From an uncultured Deferribacteraceae bacterium (GTDB lineage: Bacteria; Chrysiogenota; Deferribacteres; Deferribacterales; Mucispirillaceae), in the NCBI GenBank assembly GCA_947041225.1, contig CAMRDM010000006.1, positions 1-43,865 of the forward strand: a stretch of DNA of 43,865 nt, in the 5' to 3' direction. Of this stretch, positions 25,764 through 36,138 are shown one piece after another. Position numbers and translations under genes: made by a program. Positions within the stretch are counted from its first letter, which is position 1, and each line of letters begins with the position of its first letter. The notes under the pieces are model-generated. The model had not been told where the DNA came from, made no database searches, and saw nothing but the letters and a program-made list of their open reading frames with translations.

Positions 25764-25992
25764 CTAAATATTCTATATTTATTTTAAACCTAAACTTACA
25801 AAACAAATCTATATTAATTTACTACCCAGACACAATGTTTAATTACAATTATCACATATATGCTGGATATTAAAAGTTAATCACCATAACTAATAATTGG
25901 ATGATATAGCATTTTTATATATCAACAATAAAAAAAATATGGTAAATAAGATTTTGATATTAGTTAATAGATAGATAAGGTGGTAGGTATAA

Positions 25993-27102
25993 ATGTTTTC
26001 TTTTAAATTAGATAAAGAGGATAAAAATAGTTCAGCTCGAGCAGGCACAATAACGACTCCACATGGAGAAGTTCATACTCCGATGTTTATGCCCGTAGGT
26101 ACAGTCGGATCGGTTAAAGGTATAGCACCAGATGATCTAAATGCTATCGGTGCAGAGATAATTTTAGGTAACACATATCACCTTCATTTGCGTCCTGGCG
26201 AAGATACTGTTGCATCGTTTGGAGGGTTAGCTAAGTTTAATTCATGGAATAAACCTACATTAACAGATAGTGGAGGGTTTCAAGTATTTTCCCTTGCGAA
26301 ACTTAACTCTATAAAAGAAGAGGGAGTTTCCTTTAGATCACATCTTGATGGTAGTAAATTATTTTTATCTCCAGAAACATCAATCGGTATACAAGAGAAG
26401 ATCGGTGCAGATATAATGATGGCGTTTGATGAGTGTCCACCGTATCCATCAGAGCATAGCTATATGAAGAGTTCTGTTGAGCGAACAACAAGATGGGCTA
26501 AACGATGTTTAGATGCAAAGACAAGAGATGATCAAGCACTTTTCGGAATTGTTCAAGGTGGTATATATGATGATCTTCGTACGCAGTCAGCGTCGGATTT
26601 GTTATCTATGGATTTCAACGGTTACGCAGTAGGTGGAGTTGCAGTTGGAGAACCAGTTGAGGAGATATATAGACAAACAGAGTTTACAGCAGGATTGCTA
26701 CCTAAAGATAAACCTAGATATTTAATGGGTGTCGGCACACCAGAGAATATTATTAATTGTATCTCACACGGCATAGATATGTTTGATTGCGTAATGCCTA
26801 CAAGAAATGCAAGAAACGGTATGTTATTTACATCAAGTGGTAGAGTTAATATAAAGCGATTAGAGTTTAAATTGTCTGATGATAAGATTGATGATGAGTG
26901 TGATTGTTATACATGTAGAACTTTTAGCAGGGGCTATTTAAGACATCTATTTACGGCAAAAGAGATCCTTGCGTATAGATTAAATAGTATCCATAATTTA
27001 CATTATTACATTTCTCTTGTAAAAAAATTAAGATATGCTATACTAAGTGGCGATTTTATTAATCTAAAACGCGAGATTTTATCTAAGTATAATAACAAAT
27101 AG
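25993..27102 (+). CDS. tgt: tRNA-guanine(34) transglycosylase
   Basis: The 369-residue bacterial-type enzyme exchanges guanine for preQ1 at the wobble position of GUN-anticodon tRNAs, a step in queuosine synthesis. It shows [15 protein letters not shown] near 29-43, the base-binding Asp92 in [18 protein letters not shown] (185-190), [11 protein letters not shown], and the nucleophile Asp265 in [14 protein letters not shown]. The zinc site is Cys303, Cys305, Cys308 and His334 in the usual C-x-C-x2-C-x25-H spacing. AAGGTGG is upstream of the ATG. It leads the tgt-yajC-secD-secF cluster, a widely conserved gene order. Confidence 0.97.
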   Translation: MFSFKLDKEDKNSSARAGTITTPHGEVHTPMFMPVGTVGSVKGIAPDDLNAIGAEIILGNTYHLHLRPGEDTVASFGGLAKFNSWNKPTLTDSGGFQVFSLAKLNSIKEEGVSFRSHLDGSKLFLSPETSIGIQEKIGADIMMAFDECPPYPSEHSYMKSSVERTTRWAKRCLDAKTRDDQALFGIVQGGIYDDLRTQSASDLLSMDFNGYAVGGVAVGEPVEEIYRQTEFTAGLLPKDKPRYLMGVGTPENIINCISHGIDMFDCVMPTRNARNGMLFTSSGRVNIKRLEFKLSDDKIDDECDCYTCRTFSRGYLRHLFTAKEILAYRLNSIHNLHYYISLVKKLRYAILSGDFINLKREILSKYNNK

Positions 27103-27117
27103 CGAGGTATAGATATT

Positions 27118-27528
27118 ATGTTTTTTGATACAGTGGCATATGCACAAGAGGTAGCACCAGCGGCTTCAAAAGCTAGCTTATTCAGTTCTTTCCTTCCTTT
27201 GATACTAATATTTTTTGTATTTTATTTTTTCATCATTAGACCTCAACAGAAGAGACAGAAAACTTTAGTTGCGATGATCGATGCTTTAAAAGCAGGAGAT
27301 GAAGTTTTAACAACATCTGGTATTTATGGAACGATCTCATCAATAGTAGATACAAATACATTTTTATTAGAGATAGCGCCTAACGTAAAAGTTAAGATGG
27401 CAAAAGGAAGTATCGGTTCTAAAGTTAATCAAGATATTGGTACAGGCGATCAATCTACTATAGCTACACCTAAAAGCTCTAAAGATAAACCTTCATCAGT
27501 AATCTCAAAAAAAAGCAGTAAGTTGTAG
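27118..27528 (+). CDS. yajC: Preprotein translocase subunit YajC
   Basis: The 136-residue protein has a single membrane helix (about 21-40, ending FVFYFFIIRPQQKRQK, the YajC hallmark), then a small cytoplasmic domain with LKAGDEVLTTSGIYGTI. The Ser/Lys-rich tail after about residue 105 is longer than usual. YajC joins SecD and SecF in the accessory complex of SecYEG. It lies 15 bases after tgt and six bases before secD. GCGAGGT precedes the ATG. Confidence 0.95.
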   Translation: MFFDTVAYAQEVAPAASKASLFSSFLPLILIFFVFYFFIIRPQQKRQKTLVAMIDALKAGDEVLTTSGIYGTISSIVDTNTFLLEIAPNVKVKMAKGSIGSKVNQDIGTGDQSTIATPKSSKDKPSSVISKKSSKL

Positions 27529-27534
27529 GCTATT

Positions 27535-29085
27535 ATGAACCTTAAATTTCGTTGGATGTTAATAATATTAGTTGTTGTTGTTTCTATGGTTGCAATATAC
27601 CCTATATCAAGCAAGATAAAGTTAGGGCTTGATCTTCAAGGTGGAATGCATGTAGTTTTAGGTGTAGATACGGAAAAAGCTTTAGAAGCAAGAGTAGATC
27701 TTATAACTAGACAGCTTCGTTCAGAGTTTAAAGATGAGGCGATCGGTTTCGCTTATGTTCAAAAAAGTGGCAAAGATGCGATTGCAGTATCATTAGATAA
27801 CGGTGCAGATAGAGATAAGACAGAAGAGTTTATGGGTCTAAACTATCCATCTTTCACAGATGTATCATTTAATCAAACAGGTAATGTGTTAACGTTTAAA
27901 ATGAGTTCAGATGAGATCAAGCAGGTCAAACTTTTAGCAGTCGATCAATCTATAGAGGTTGTTAGAAATAGAATAGATCAGTTTGGTGTATCAGAACCGT
28001 TAATTCAACGTCAAGGTGATAACCATATATTAGTTCAACTTCCAGGTATAACAGATGCTGAAAGAGCGATTAATCTTATCGGTCAAACAGCACAACTTAA
28101 ATTTCATTTAGTTAACGATCAGGTTGATCCAGCTACAGTTGAAATCTCTGATCTTGGGTTTGATGATGTTATAATGTACTCTAAACATTTAGAGAAAGGA
28201 ACTGGTAAAGTATTGTCAACAGAACCTTATGTTATAAAAAGTGAAGCGATCTTAACAGGTGATTATCTTATAGATGCTGAAGTTAGAATATCTCCAGAAT
28301 TTAACACTCCATATGTATGGATTAAGTTTAATCCTACGGGATCAAAATTATTTGAAGAGATCACAGGCAGTAATGTAGGTAAAAGATTAGCTATCGTTTT
28401 AGATGACAATATCTATTCAGCACCGAACTTAAAAGAGAAGATAGCAGGTGGAGAGGCAAGTATAGATGGTTACTTTACCTTAGAAACAGCAAGAGATTTA
28501 GCGATTGTACTTCGTGCAGGATCACTACCAGCTCCAGTTACGATATTAGAGAATAGAACTGTTGGTCCATCACTTGGTGCAGATTCTATTCAAGCAGGTT
28601 TAAGAGCTTGTTTTATCGGTTTAATAGCAGTAATGCTTTTTGTTGGTATATATTATAGATGGTCAGGCGTTGTAGCAAATATAGCTTTACTATTTAATCT
28701 ACTTATATTATTAGGCGTGCTAGCGTTGTTTCAAGCGACATTAACACTTCCAGGGATCGCAGGAATTCTATTAACATTAGGGCTAGCAGTTGATGCGAAC
28801 GTTCTTATATTTGAAAGAATACGAGAAGAGATGAGACAAGGCAGAACAGCACTTAACGCGTTAGAGATCGGATATGAGAAAGCGTTTTGGACGATCGTTG
28901 ATGCGAATGTAACATCATTAATAGCAGCTGTTGTTCTGTTTCAATTTGGAACAGGTCCAGTTAAAGGGTTTGCCATAACGTTAACAGTAGGATTATTAGC
29001 ATCTATGTTTACGGCGATATTTGTAACAAGAACAATTCTTACAGAGTTTGTAATAAAAAGAAAAGTTAAAACTTTATCTATCTAA
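27535..29085 (+). CDS. secD: Protein translocase subunit SecD
   Basis: The 516-residue protein has the N-terminal helix followed by LGLDLQGGMHVVLGV (the D1 motif), the large periplasmic P1 region with VVRNRIDQFGVSEPLIQRQG, and five C-terminal membrane helices starting after VGPSLGADSI (343-352). The DANVLIFERIREEM motif begins at residue 420; its Asp lies in the proton-conducting part of the channel. With SecF it uses the proton gradient to pull exported proteins through SecYEG. Separate from secF, not fused. It is closely spaced with its neighbours. Confidence 0.97.
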   Translation: MNLKFRWMLIILVVVVSMVAIYPISSKIKLGLDLQGGMHVVLGVDTEKALEARVDLITRQLRSEFKDEAIGFAYVQKSGKDAIAVSLDNGADRDKTEEFMGLNYPSFTDVSFNQTGNVLTFKMSSDEIKQVKLLAVDQSIEVVRNRIDQFGVSEPLIQRQGDNHILVQLPGITDAERAINLIGQTAQLKFHLVNDQVDPATVEISDLGFDDVIMYSKHLEKGTGKVLSTEPYVIKSEAILTGDYLIDAEVRISPEFNTPYVWIKFNPTGSKLFEEITGSNVGKRLAIVLDDNIYSAPNLKEKIAGGEASIDGYFTLETARDLAIVLRAGSLPAPVTILENRTVGPSLGADSIQAGLRACFIGLIAVMLFVGIYYRWSGVVANIALLFNLLILLGVLALFQATLTLPGIAGILLTLGLAVDANVLIFERIREEMRQGRTALNALEIGYEKAFWTIVDANVTSLIAAVVLFQFGTGPVKGFAITLTVGLLASMFTAIFVTRTILTEFVIKRKVKTLSI

Positions 29086-29116
29086 TTTATTGGATAGTTT
29101 AGGAGAGCATAATAGA

Positions 29117-30052
29117 ATGTTTGAGATAGTTAAACGAAATACGAAAATAGATTTCATGGGATACACAAAGTTTTACTTTATTTTTTCAGGTATCTTAATA
29201 TTGGGTACGATAGCCCTTTTTTTTGCAAAGGGTTTTAATTACGGTGTTGATTTTTCAGGTGGAACGGTAGTACAGGTAAGATTTTCTAATCCTCCATCAG
29301 TAGATCAGATGCGAACGGTACTTGATAAATCAATTGCTGGACAGGTGAGTATCCAGAATTTTGGCGAAACAACAGATTTTCTAATAAAGGTTGAAAATAC
29401 TGATGAGGCACTTCAAGTTGTTTCAGATAAAATTCAAACTATATTAATAACATCATTTGAAGAGTCAGGCACGGTAGAAATTCAAAGAGTTGAACAGGTA
29501 GGTCCACAAGTTGGTAAGCAGTTAAAACAGCAGGCGGTTTTTGCGGTTATCTATGCTATCATAGGGATACTATTATATGTTGCTTTCAGATTTGAGTTTC
29601 TATATGCGTTCGGATCGATCATAGCATTAGTACACGATATAGTTTTAACGATTGGTTTAATTATTATAACAAACACAACATTTGATCTAACTGTTCTAGC
29701 GGCTATATTAACAGTTATCGGTTACTCGTTGAACGATAAGATCGTTATATTTGATAGAATAAGAGAGAAACATAAATTAATTAAAGGTGAGTCGTTAAGA
29801 GATGTAATGAATTTAAGTCTTAATGAGACTTTATCAAGAACATTATTAACATCAGTTTCAACATTAATTGCAGTGTTAGCGTTATATTTATTTGGTGGCG
29901 AAGTAATACGAGGATTTGCGTTAGTAATGTTTGTTGGAGTAATTATCGGAACATACTCTTCAATAGGTATATCATCAGCAACTGTTTGTAAGTTAAGAGA
30001 TATATTTCCAGCTAAAGAAGTTTCAAAGAAAGATGCAAAAAAGAGTAGTTAG
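29117..30052 (+). CDS. secF: Protein translocase subunit SecF
   Basis: The 311-residue protein has six helices, GFNYGVDFSGGTVVQVRF in the short periplasmic domain, VGPQVGKQLKQQ, and the NDKIVIFDRIRE motif. The open frame begins with TTG at 29090, but AGGAGAG (29101-29107) lies nine bases before the ATG at 29117, and the conserved sequence begins after it, so 29117 is chosen. It works in complex with SecD, whose stop is 31 bases upstream. The C-terminal tail is Lys-rich and cytoplasmic. Confidence 0.95.
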   Translation: MFEIVKRNTKIDFMGYTKFYFIFSGILILGTIALFFAKGFNYGVDFSGGTVVQVRFSNPPSVDQMRTVLDKSIAGQVSIQNFGETTDFLIKVENTDEALQVVSDKIQTILITSFEESGTVEIQRVEQVGPQVGKQLKQQAVFAVIYAIIGILLYVAFRFEFLYAFGSIIALVHDIVLTIGLIIITNTTFDLTVLAAILTVIGYSLNDKIVIFDRIREKHKLIKGESLRDVMNLSLNETLSRTLLTSVSTLIAVLALYLFGGEVIRGFALVMFVGVIIGTYSSIGISSATVCKLRDIFPAKEVSKKDAKKSS

Positions 30053-30057
30053 TATAT

Positions 30058-31764
30058 ATGAAATTATCTAATTACTTTATTGATACATTGAGAGAAGACC
30101 CTTCAGATGCAGAGGTTATCTCTCAAAAACTGATGTTGCGTGCATCAATGATAAAGAAGCTAGCATCAGGAATTTATACATATCTTCCACTAGGTCTAAG
30201 GGTTCTTAGAAAAGTGGAGAAGATTGTTAGAGAGAGTATGAATAAAGCAGGTGGTATTGAACTATTAATGCCAGCTGTTCAACCAGCCGAGTTATGGCAA
30301 GAATCAGGCAGATGGGATTTTTACGGTAAAGAGCTTTTGAGATTAAAAGATCGCCATAATAGAGATTTTTGTATAGGTCCAACTCATGAAGAGATTATTA
30401 CAGATATAGTTCGTACATCAATTCGTTCATATAAACAACTTCCGTTAACATTCTACCAGATACAGACAAAGTTTAGAGATGAGGTTCGTCCTCGTTTCGG
30501 AATAATGCGTGCAAGAGAGTTCATCATGAAAGATGCTTACTCATTTGATGTATCAGATGAAGCAGCAGAGATATCATACCGTAAGATGGATAAAGCTTAT
30601 AGAGAGATTTTTGAAAGATGTGGCTTAACGTATAAAGTTGTAGATGCAGACTCAGGAGCGATCGGTGGATCGTTCTCACATGAATTTATGGTAACGGCAG
30701 AGACTGGAGAAGATGAAATAGTATCATGTAACAGTTGTGATTATTCAGCTAATATTGAGAAAGCTACAGTTATATATAATGCTAATCCAAGTGAAAATGT
30801 TAAAGGAAAGTTAGAAAAAGTTTTAACACCTAAATCACATACAGTTGAAGAAGTTAGAAAATTTTTATCATTAAAGACAGAAGATATCGTTAAGAGTATG
30901 TTAGTTAGATGTGATGATAAATTCTATATTATATTAATCAGAGGCGACAGAGAGCTTAATTTAGCAAAATTTAAAAACATGATAAATTCAGCAACTTGCG
31001 AACTTGCAACAGCGAAAGAGGTTGTTGAAGTTACAAAAGGTGATTTAGGTTTTACAGGTCCAATAGGAATTGATACTCCTATTTATGCTGATAACGAAAT
31101 CAAAGATATGATAAATTTTGTTACAGGTGCTAATGAAAAAGATATGCATTATATTAATGTTAATATCGATATAGATTTTAAAGTTGAAAGTTATGGAGAT
31201 TTTAGAAACGCATCGGAATTAGATATTTGTCCTAAATGTGGTGGAAAATATGTTATAACACGAGGAATTGAAGTTGGACATATATTCAAATTAGGTACAA
31301 AATATTCTGAAAAGATGAAAGCGCATTTTATAGATAACGGTGGTAAAGGTAGTAAAATCGTTATGGGTTGTTACGGTATAGGTGTTGGACGAGTGGCAGC
31401 AGCAGCTGTTGAGCAGTGTTACGATGATAAAGGTATATTATGGCCGAAAGCTATAGCACCGTTTGAGATTGTAATTGTTCCTATGAGTAATGATGATGAA
31501 GAAGTGAACAATTTATCTAATAAGTTATACGAAGATTTATTAGAAAAAGGTATAGATGTCCTCTTAGATGATAGAGATGAGCGTGGTGGCGTAAAATTAA
31601 AAGACGCTGAGTTAATTGGTTATCCGATCTATATAACAGTTGGTAAAAAGTCTGTTGCAGAAGGATATTTTGAATTAACTGTTAGAAAGGAATTAATCAA
31701 ACATAAGATTGAAATCAGTAAAGCTGTAAATAAAACAGTAGAAATACTTGATTTTATAGGATAG
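30058..31764 (+). CDS. proS: Prolyl-tRNA synthetase (bacterial type with editing domain)
   Basis: The 568-residue class II synthetase has LMLRASMIKKLASGIYTYLP near the start and GPTHEE from about 106. Motif 2 is FRDEVRPRFGIMRAREF from 139, with KDAYSFD after it. The YbaK-like editing insertion covers about 225-385 (FLSLKTEDIVKSMLV). Motif 3 is GCYGIGVGRVAAAAVEQ near 437-453, and an anticodon-binding domain covers about 470-568. It charges tRNA-Pro and clears mischarged alanine. It starts six bases after secF, so it is likely transcribed with it. The ribosome site is weak. Confidence 0.97.
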   Translation: MKLSNYFIDTLREDPSDAEVISQKLMLRASMIKKLASGIYTYLPLGLRVLRKVEKIVRESMNKAGGIELLMPAVQPAELWQESGRWDFYGKELLRLKDRHNRDFCIGPTHEEIITDIVRTSIRSYKQLPLTFYQIQTKFRDEVRPRFGIMRAREFIMKDAYSFDVSDEAAEISYRKMDKAYREIFERCGLTYKVVDADSGAIGGSFSHEFMVTAETGEDEIVSCNSCDYSANIEKATVIYNANPSENVKGKLEKVLTPKSHTVEEVRKFLSLKTEDIVKSMLVRCDDKFYIILIRGDRELNLAKFKNMINSATCELATAKEVVEVTKGDLGFTGPIGIDTPIYADNEIKDMINFVTGANEKDMHYINVNIDIDFKVESYGDFRNASELDICPKCGGKYVITRGIEVGHIFKLGTKYSEKMKAHFIDNGGKGSKIVMGCYGIGVGRVAAAAVEQCYDDKGILWPKAIAPFEIVIVPMSNDDEEVNNLSNKLYEDLLEKGIDVLLDDRDERGGVKLKDAELIGYPIYITVGKKSVAEGYFELTVRKELIKHKIEISKAVNKTVEILDFIG

Positions 31765-31848
31765 AATTACTATATTTATATAACGGCTGATATAAAGTTC
31801 ACTTTTAGGCTGTGATTATTTTGGTTATTTTAGAATACGGGGTAGTTT

Positions 31849-32769
31849 ATGTCTAAAAAGTTTACAATAATATTTTATGAGTCATCAAATTTTGGTAAGA
31901 CAAAGACATTGATGTTGTCTAAAAATTTAATAATAGGTATTTTTATTCTTTTAGCATTTGTTTTTATGAGTTCTATAGTTCTATTCACATTAAATCATAA
32001 ATATAGTAAAGAGATCGCATCGTTAAAACTTTTAACGGGTGAGAATATAGATTTAATGAATCAGATATCGAATTACTACGATCAGTTAGATAAATTAAAT
32101 TTAAAATTGGCATCATTAGATAAGTTAGAGTATAAAGTTAGAGATTTTATATCAGAGAGTAAAGATGAAAATATTCTTCGTCCAGTATCAGTAGGTAGTC
32201 AAGAGATTGATACGATGCGAGATTACTACGCTGTATCAGATAGACGAGAGAAAGAATTTTTCAGTAATCTAAGTAGTTCATTAGATAAGATAGATGAAAG
32301 AATTGATGCACATACAGATTCTTTAACAGAGCTTACACAATATTTAGAAGAGAAGAATTTCATCATGTTATCAACACCAACAATATGGCCAACGCGAGGT
32401 TGGGTATCATCTAAGTTTGGATTTAGAACTTCTCCGTTTTCAGGTAGAAGGGTATTTCATGAAGGTTTAGATATAGCTGCAAGATATGGAATTGATGTTA
32501 GAGCTACTGCAAAAGGTGTGGTTGTTTTTTCAGGTACACGAACAGGATACGGATATATTGTAACGATAGATCACGGATACGGATATTTAACACGCTACGC
32601 ACATAACAGTGAGTTACTGGTTAAAGTTGGTGATAAAGTTGAAAAAGGAACACCGATTGCGAAGATTGGATCATCTGGAAACAGTACAGGCCCTCATGTA
32701 CATTACGAGGTTTTATCGAACGGTATTCCAGTCAATCCTATCAAGTATATAATTGAAGAAGGGTATTAA
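31849..32769 (+). CDS. M23 family (LytM-type) cell-wall metallopeptidase
   Basis: The 306-residue protein has a cytoplasmic N-terminus, one membrane helix (about 27-48), a coiled coil (about 55-170) and a C-terminal M23 domain. The metal and catalytic residues are intact: His204 and Asp208 in FHEGLDIA, His252 in RYAHNSE, His283 and His285 in GPHVHYEV. It is therefore probably an active endopeptidase on peptidoglycan cross-links, unlike EnvC/NlpD-type activators that have lost these residues. GGGGTAG precedes the ATG. A strong terminator follows, which makes it the last gene of the tgt-proS group. Confidence 0.93.
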   Translation: MSKKFTIIFYESSNFGKTKTLMLSKNLIIGIFILLAFVFMSSIVLFTLNHKYSKEIASLKLLTGENIDLMNQISNYYDQLDKLNLKLASLDKLEYKVRDFISESKDENILRPVSVGSQEIDTMRDYYAVSDRREKEFFSNLSSSLDKIDERIDAHTDSLTELTQYLEEKNFIMLSTPTIWPTRGWVSSKFGFRTSPFSGRRVFHEGLDIAARYGIDVRATAKGVVVFSGTRTGYGYIVTIDHGYGYLTRYAHNSELLVKVGDKVEKGTPIAKIGSSGNSTGPHVHYEVLSNGIPVNPIKYIIEEGY

Positions 32770-32811
32770 TTAGATATAGATAAAATATTTAATCTTATAT
32801 ATTAAATAAAT

Positions 32812-32858
32812 AGCGTTTCAAGAATTATTCTGTTATAATTTTTGAGGCGCTTTTTTTT
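32812..32858 (+). terminator. Strong intrinsic terminator after the M23 gene
   Basis: A 17-base stem forms between 32812-32828 (AGCGTTTCAAGAATTAT) and 32835-32851 (ATAATTTTTGAGGCGCT), with three G-U pairs and a six-base loop. Eight T residues follow. It lies 43 bases past the stop codon and separates the secDF-proS group from glmU. Confidence 0.9.
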
Positions 32859-33001
32859 ATGGTATTATAATAAGAGTGTATATTTATGGTTTGAGATAGT
32901 CAATATATTAATATATGTATAGTGTATATGTAGTTAATATATTACAGTATGTGTGTATTAGCTTTAATTTATTTATAATTTTAGATAAGGAAAGATATAT
33001 T

Positions 33002-34360
33002 ATGTTAACAGTAGTAATATTAGCAGCAGGTAAAGGAACAAGAATGGTATCATCGAAACCGAAAGTTCTTTTCGATCTTGCAGGCAAGAAGATGATAGAT
33101 TATCCGATATCGGTAGCGTTATCATTAAAACCTAAAAAAGTGATAGTTGTGCTAGGTGATAAGTCGGAAGAAGTTGAGGAGTATATATCGAAATATAAGG
33201 TTGATATAGTTATTCAGAAATCTCAGTTAGGTACAGCTGATGCTGTAAAAACTGCATTACCTAAAATTGTTACGGGTAGTAAAGTTCTAATTTTATCTGG
33301 TGATATGCCTCTAATCGATAAAGATTTATTAACAACTTTTATAGATGAGACAACGAATGATGTATCGTTTATATCGACAAAAGTAGATAATCCAGATTGT
33401 TACGGTAGAGTTCTTAGAGACTCAAAAAAAGATGTTATAAGGATCGTTGAAGAGAAAGATTGTAATGAGAACGAGAAGAATATAAAAGAGATTAATTCAG
33501 GTATATATCTATCAACACTTTCAAAATTGAAAGAATTAGTAAAAGGTATCAAACCTAACAACTCACAGAAAGAGTATTATCTGACTGATATTATTACACA
33601 CGGATCGGGATCGTTTATATCTAAAGAGAGTGAAAAATTTTTAGGTGTGAACACAAGAGAGCAGTTATCAGTTGTGTCTAAAAAATTGTGGTTAATGAGA
33701 GCGAAATATCATCTTAATAACGGTGTTGGTATTATTGATCCAACTAACTGCTACTTAGATGACGATATTGAGATCGGATCAGATACAGTAATTTATCCTA
33801 ATGTAGCGATTAAATCTGGGAGTAAGATCGGTAAGAGTTGTAAGATATTTAACAACACGATTATAGAGAGTTCAATCATTGCAGATGATGTTGAGATTAA
33901 GTACGGATCGGTTATTGAAAGTTCAAAAATCGGTAGTAAGTCAGCTGTAGGACCGATGGCTAGATTGCGTCCAGGCTCAGTATTAAAAGGATCGAATAAG
34001 ATCGGTAATTTTGTAGAGATTAAAGAGAGTGAATTCGGTATTGGATCACAAGCATCACATCTTTCATATATAGGAGATGCAACGATCGGTAAAGATGTAA
34101 ATATCGGTTGTGGATTTATAACTTGTAATTATGATGGTATAAATAAACATAAAACTATAGTTGGCAATAATGTTTTTATAGGATCAGATGTTCAATTAAT
34201 TGCTCCTATCAAAGTTGGTAATGATGTTCTAATCGGTGCAGGCTCAACAATTGTGAATGATATAAATTCTACTGATTTAGCAGTATCAAGATCAGAGCAG
34301 AAGAATTTAAAAGGTGTAGGACTTAAATACTTTTCAAAAACTAAAAAGAAGAAAAAATAA
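33002..34360 (+). CDS. glmU: Bifunctional GlcN-1-P acetyltransferase / GlcNAc-1-P uridyltransferase
   Basis: The 452-residue length is normal once the start is placed at the ATG 33002, in front of MLTVVILAAGKGTRM. The longer frame from 32915 adds 29 non-conserved residues and lacks a ribosome site, while AAGGAAAGA precedes 33002. The uridyltransferase domain (1-230) has LAAGKGTRM, QLGTADAV and LSGDMPLI. The left-handed beta helix (about 245-430) carries RLRPGS, GNFVEIKESE, the catalytic His353 in SHLSYIGDA, and TCNYDGINKHKT. It makes UDP-GlcNAc for peptidoglycan and lipid A. The lysine run at the C-terminus is notable but probably harmless. Confidence 0.96.
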   Translation: MLTVVILAAGKGTRMVSSKPKVLFDLAGKKMIDYPISVALSLKPKKVIVVLGDKSEEVEEYISKYKVDIVIQKSQLGTADAVKTALPKIVTGSKVLILSGDMPLIDKDLLTTFIDETTNDVSFISTKVDNPDCYGRVLRDSKKDVIRIVEEKDCNENEKNIKEINSGIYLSTLSKLKELVKGIKPNNSQKEYYLTDIITHGSGSFISKESEKFLGVNTREQLSVVSKKLWLMRAKYHLNNGVGIIDPTNCYLDDDIEIGSDTVIYPNVAIKSGSKIGKSCKIFNNTIIESSIIADDVEIKYGSVIESSKIGSKSAVGPMARLRPGSVLKGSNKIGNFVEIKESEFGIGSQASHLSYIGDATIGKDVNIGCGFITCNYDGINKHKTIVGNNVFIGSDVQLIAPIKVGNDVLIGAGSTIVNDINSTDLAVSRSEQKNLKGVGLKYFSKTKKKKK

Positions 34361-34364
34361 TATT

Positions 34365-36116
34365 ATGTTAAGCGAAATTAGAAATCTAGTAAATAGATTA
34401 ATTTTTAAGAATGAAGATTTAGTTATGATAACTGTAGCTGTAACAATAGGTGTTACGGTTGGTTGTGCTAATATCATTTTCAGAGAGCTTATAATTTTTG
34501 TTCAGTTACTATCATTTGGCACAGAGTCAGAGGTTATTCTGTATAATCTTCAAACAACACCTGTTTGGAAGATACTATTGATACCGACTCTTGGTGGCTT
34601 AATCGTTGGTATAATAAGCAGGATATTTAAATCATCAGCAGGGCGTAGCGTTCCAGATGTTATTAAAGCAGTATCGTTAAATAAAATTATTCCATCATTC
34701 ACTCCTATCATAAAGATAATTACATCATCGATAACATTAGGTACAGGTGGATCAGCAGGTCGAGAAGGCCCGATCGTTGTAATCGGAGCAGGTGTTGGAT
34801 CATCAGTTGCTAGGTTATTTAAATTTTCATCAACACGTGTTGCAACATCGGCAGCAGCAGGAGCAGCGGGTGGAATTGCAGCAACCTTTAATGCGCCTCT
34901 TGGTGGAGCGATGTTTGCAGCAGAGGTTTTAGTAGGAGAATTTTCACTTAAAACATTTACATCAATAATAATATCAGCTGTAACAGCAACGGCGGTGAGC
35001 AGATCATATTTCGGAGATGAGTTAACAATTCATGCACCTAACTACTCATTGAACAGTTTTTTTGAGCTTCCGTTATATGCGATAATGGGTGTTTTTATAG
35101 CTGTTATATCGGTTATATTTATTCGTTTTTACTATAGGGTTTCAGAAAATTTTCAGATGCTAAAGATTCCATCATTTATTAAACCAGCGATCGGTGGATT
35201 ATTAATGGGTATCGTTGCTCTGTACAGCAGAAACATAATGGGTGTCGGTTACGGAACGATCTTAGAGGTGTTGAATGGAGAGATCATCGGCTACACATTA
35301 TTTCTATTAATATTTCTAAAGATAATCGCAACATCGTTAACGTTAGGATCAGGTGGATCAGGTGGACAGTTCGTACCGACATTATTTATAGGTGCAATGA
35401 CAGGTGGATTTTTCGGATATATAGCACATATATTTTTTCCAGAGATCGCAGGAACTTCAGGAACATATGCTTTAGTAGGTATGGGAGCGATGTTAGCAGC
35501 TGTTATCAGAGCGCCTATAACATCTATATTTATTATATTTGAGATTACACAAAATTATCAGATTATTTTACCACTTATGATATCTGTTATAATCGCTAAT
35601 TTAATATCGTATAGGATGGAGAAAGATTCAATTTTCACATGGGTATTATCAAGAGAGGGTTTCAACTTAGGTAAAGGAGTTGAACAAAATATCTTATCGA
35701 TGATCTATGTAAAAGATATAATGATGACGGATATAATTGTTTTTGAAGAGAGTACACCGTTATCAGAAATCCGTGAATCTATAGTTCGCAAACCACATGC
35801 TTATTTTCCAGTAGTAGATAAGAACGGTTGTTTATCAGGAATGATATCATTGAATGATCTAAAGAATATCATCTTTAAAAAAGGTGATAACGATAAAATT
35901 ACTGCAGGCGAGATAGGAATTAGAAGTAATATAATTACAGTTAGAGAAGATGAGAGTTTATTAGAATCGTTAGCAGATTTCGGTATAAAAGATGTTGGAG
36001 ATTTACCAGTTGTAGAGGACTCAGAACATGGATTAAAGTTGATCGGTTTATTAAGAAGATCGGATATAATAATAGCATACAATAAGATGTTAGTTGATTA
36101 TGTTCCAAATAATTAA
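34365..36116 (+). CDS. ClC chloride channel/transporter with tandem CBS domains
   Basis: The 583-residue protein has a ClC membrane domain (about 15-430) and two CBS domains (about 445-570: VKDIMMTDIIVFEES; HAYFPVVDKNG; GDLPVVED). The pore motifs include GTGGSAGREGPIV with the gating Glu134, and GSGGSGGQFVPTLFIG. The first selectivity loop reads SSAGRSVPDVI instead of the classic GSGIP, as in many CBS-bearing bacterial members. GREGP rather than a fluoride-type motif favours chloride. It could be a channel or a Cl-/H+ exchanger; E187 lies near the internal glutamate position. It begins four bases after glmU. Confidence 0.92.
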   Translation: MLSEIRNLVNRLIFKNEDLVMITVAVTIGVTVGCANIIFRELIIFVQLLSFGTESEVILYNLQTTPVWKILLIPTLGGLIVGIISRIFKSSAGRSVPDVIKAVSLNKIIPSFTPIIKIITSSITLGTGGSAGREGPIVVIGAGVGSSVARLFKFSSTRVATSAAAGAAGGIAATFNAPLGGAMFAAEVLVGEFSLKTFTSIIISAVTATAVSRSYFGDELTIHAPNYSLNSFFELPLYAIMGVFIAVISVIFIRFYYRVSENFQMLKIPSFIKPAIGGLLMGIVALYSRNIMGVGYGTILEVLNGEIIGYTLFLLIFLKIIATSLTLGSGGSGGQFVPTLFIGAMTGGFFGYIAHIFFPEIAGTSGTYALVGMGAMLAAVIRAPITSIFIIFEITQNYQIILPLMISVIIANLISYRMEKDSIFTWVLSREGFNLGKGVEQNILSMIYVKDIMMTDIIVFEESTPLSEIRESIVRKPHAYFPVVDKNGCLSGMISLNDLKNIIFKKGDNDKITAGEIGIRSNIITVREDESLLESLADFGIKDVGDLPVVEDSEHGLKLIGLLRRSDIIIAYNKMLVDYVPNN

Positions 36117-36138
36117 GGTATAATTATTAAGGTTAAAG

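Larger units (their letters stand above)
25481..25992. other. Divergent intergenic region between S8 protease and tgt
   Basis: This 512-base AT-rich region separates the divergent protease and tgt genes. It holds a possible 58-codon frame at 25587-25763 and, inside that, a GC-richer hairpin at 25647-25670. The remainder, 25764-25992, is featureless by eye except for presumed tgt promoter sequences. Confidence 0.5.
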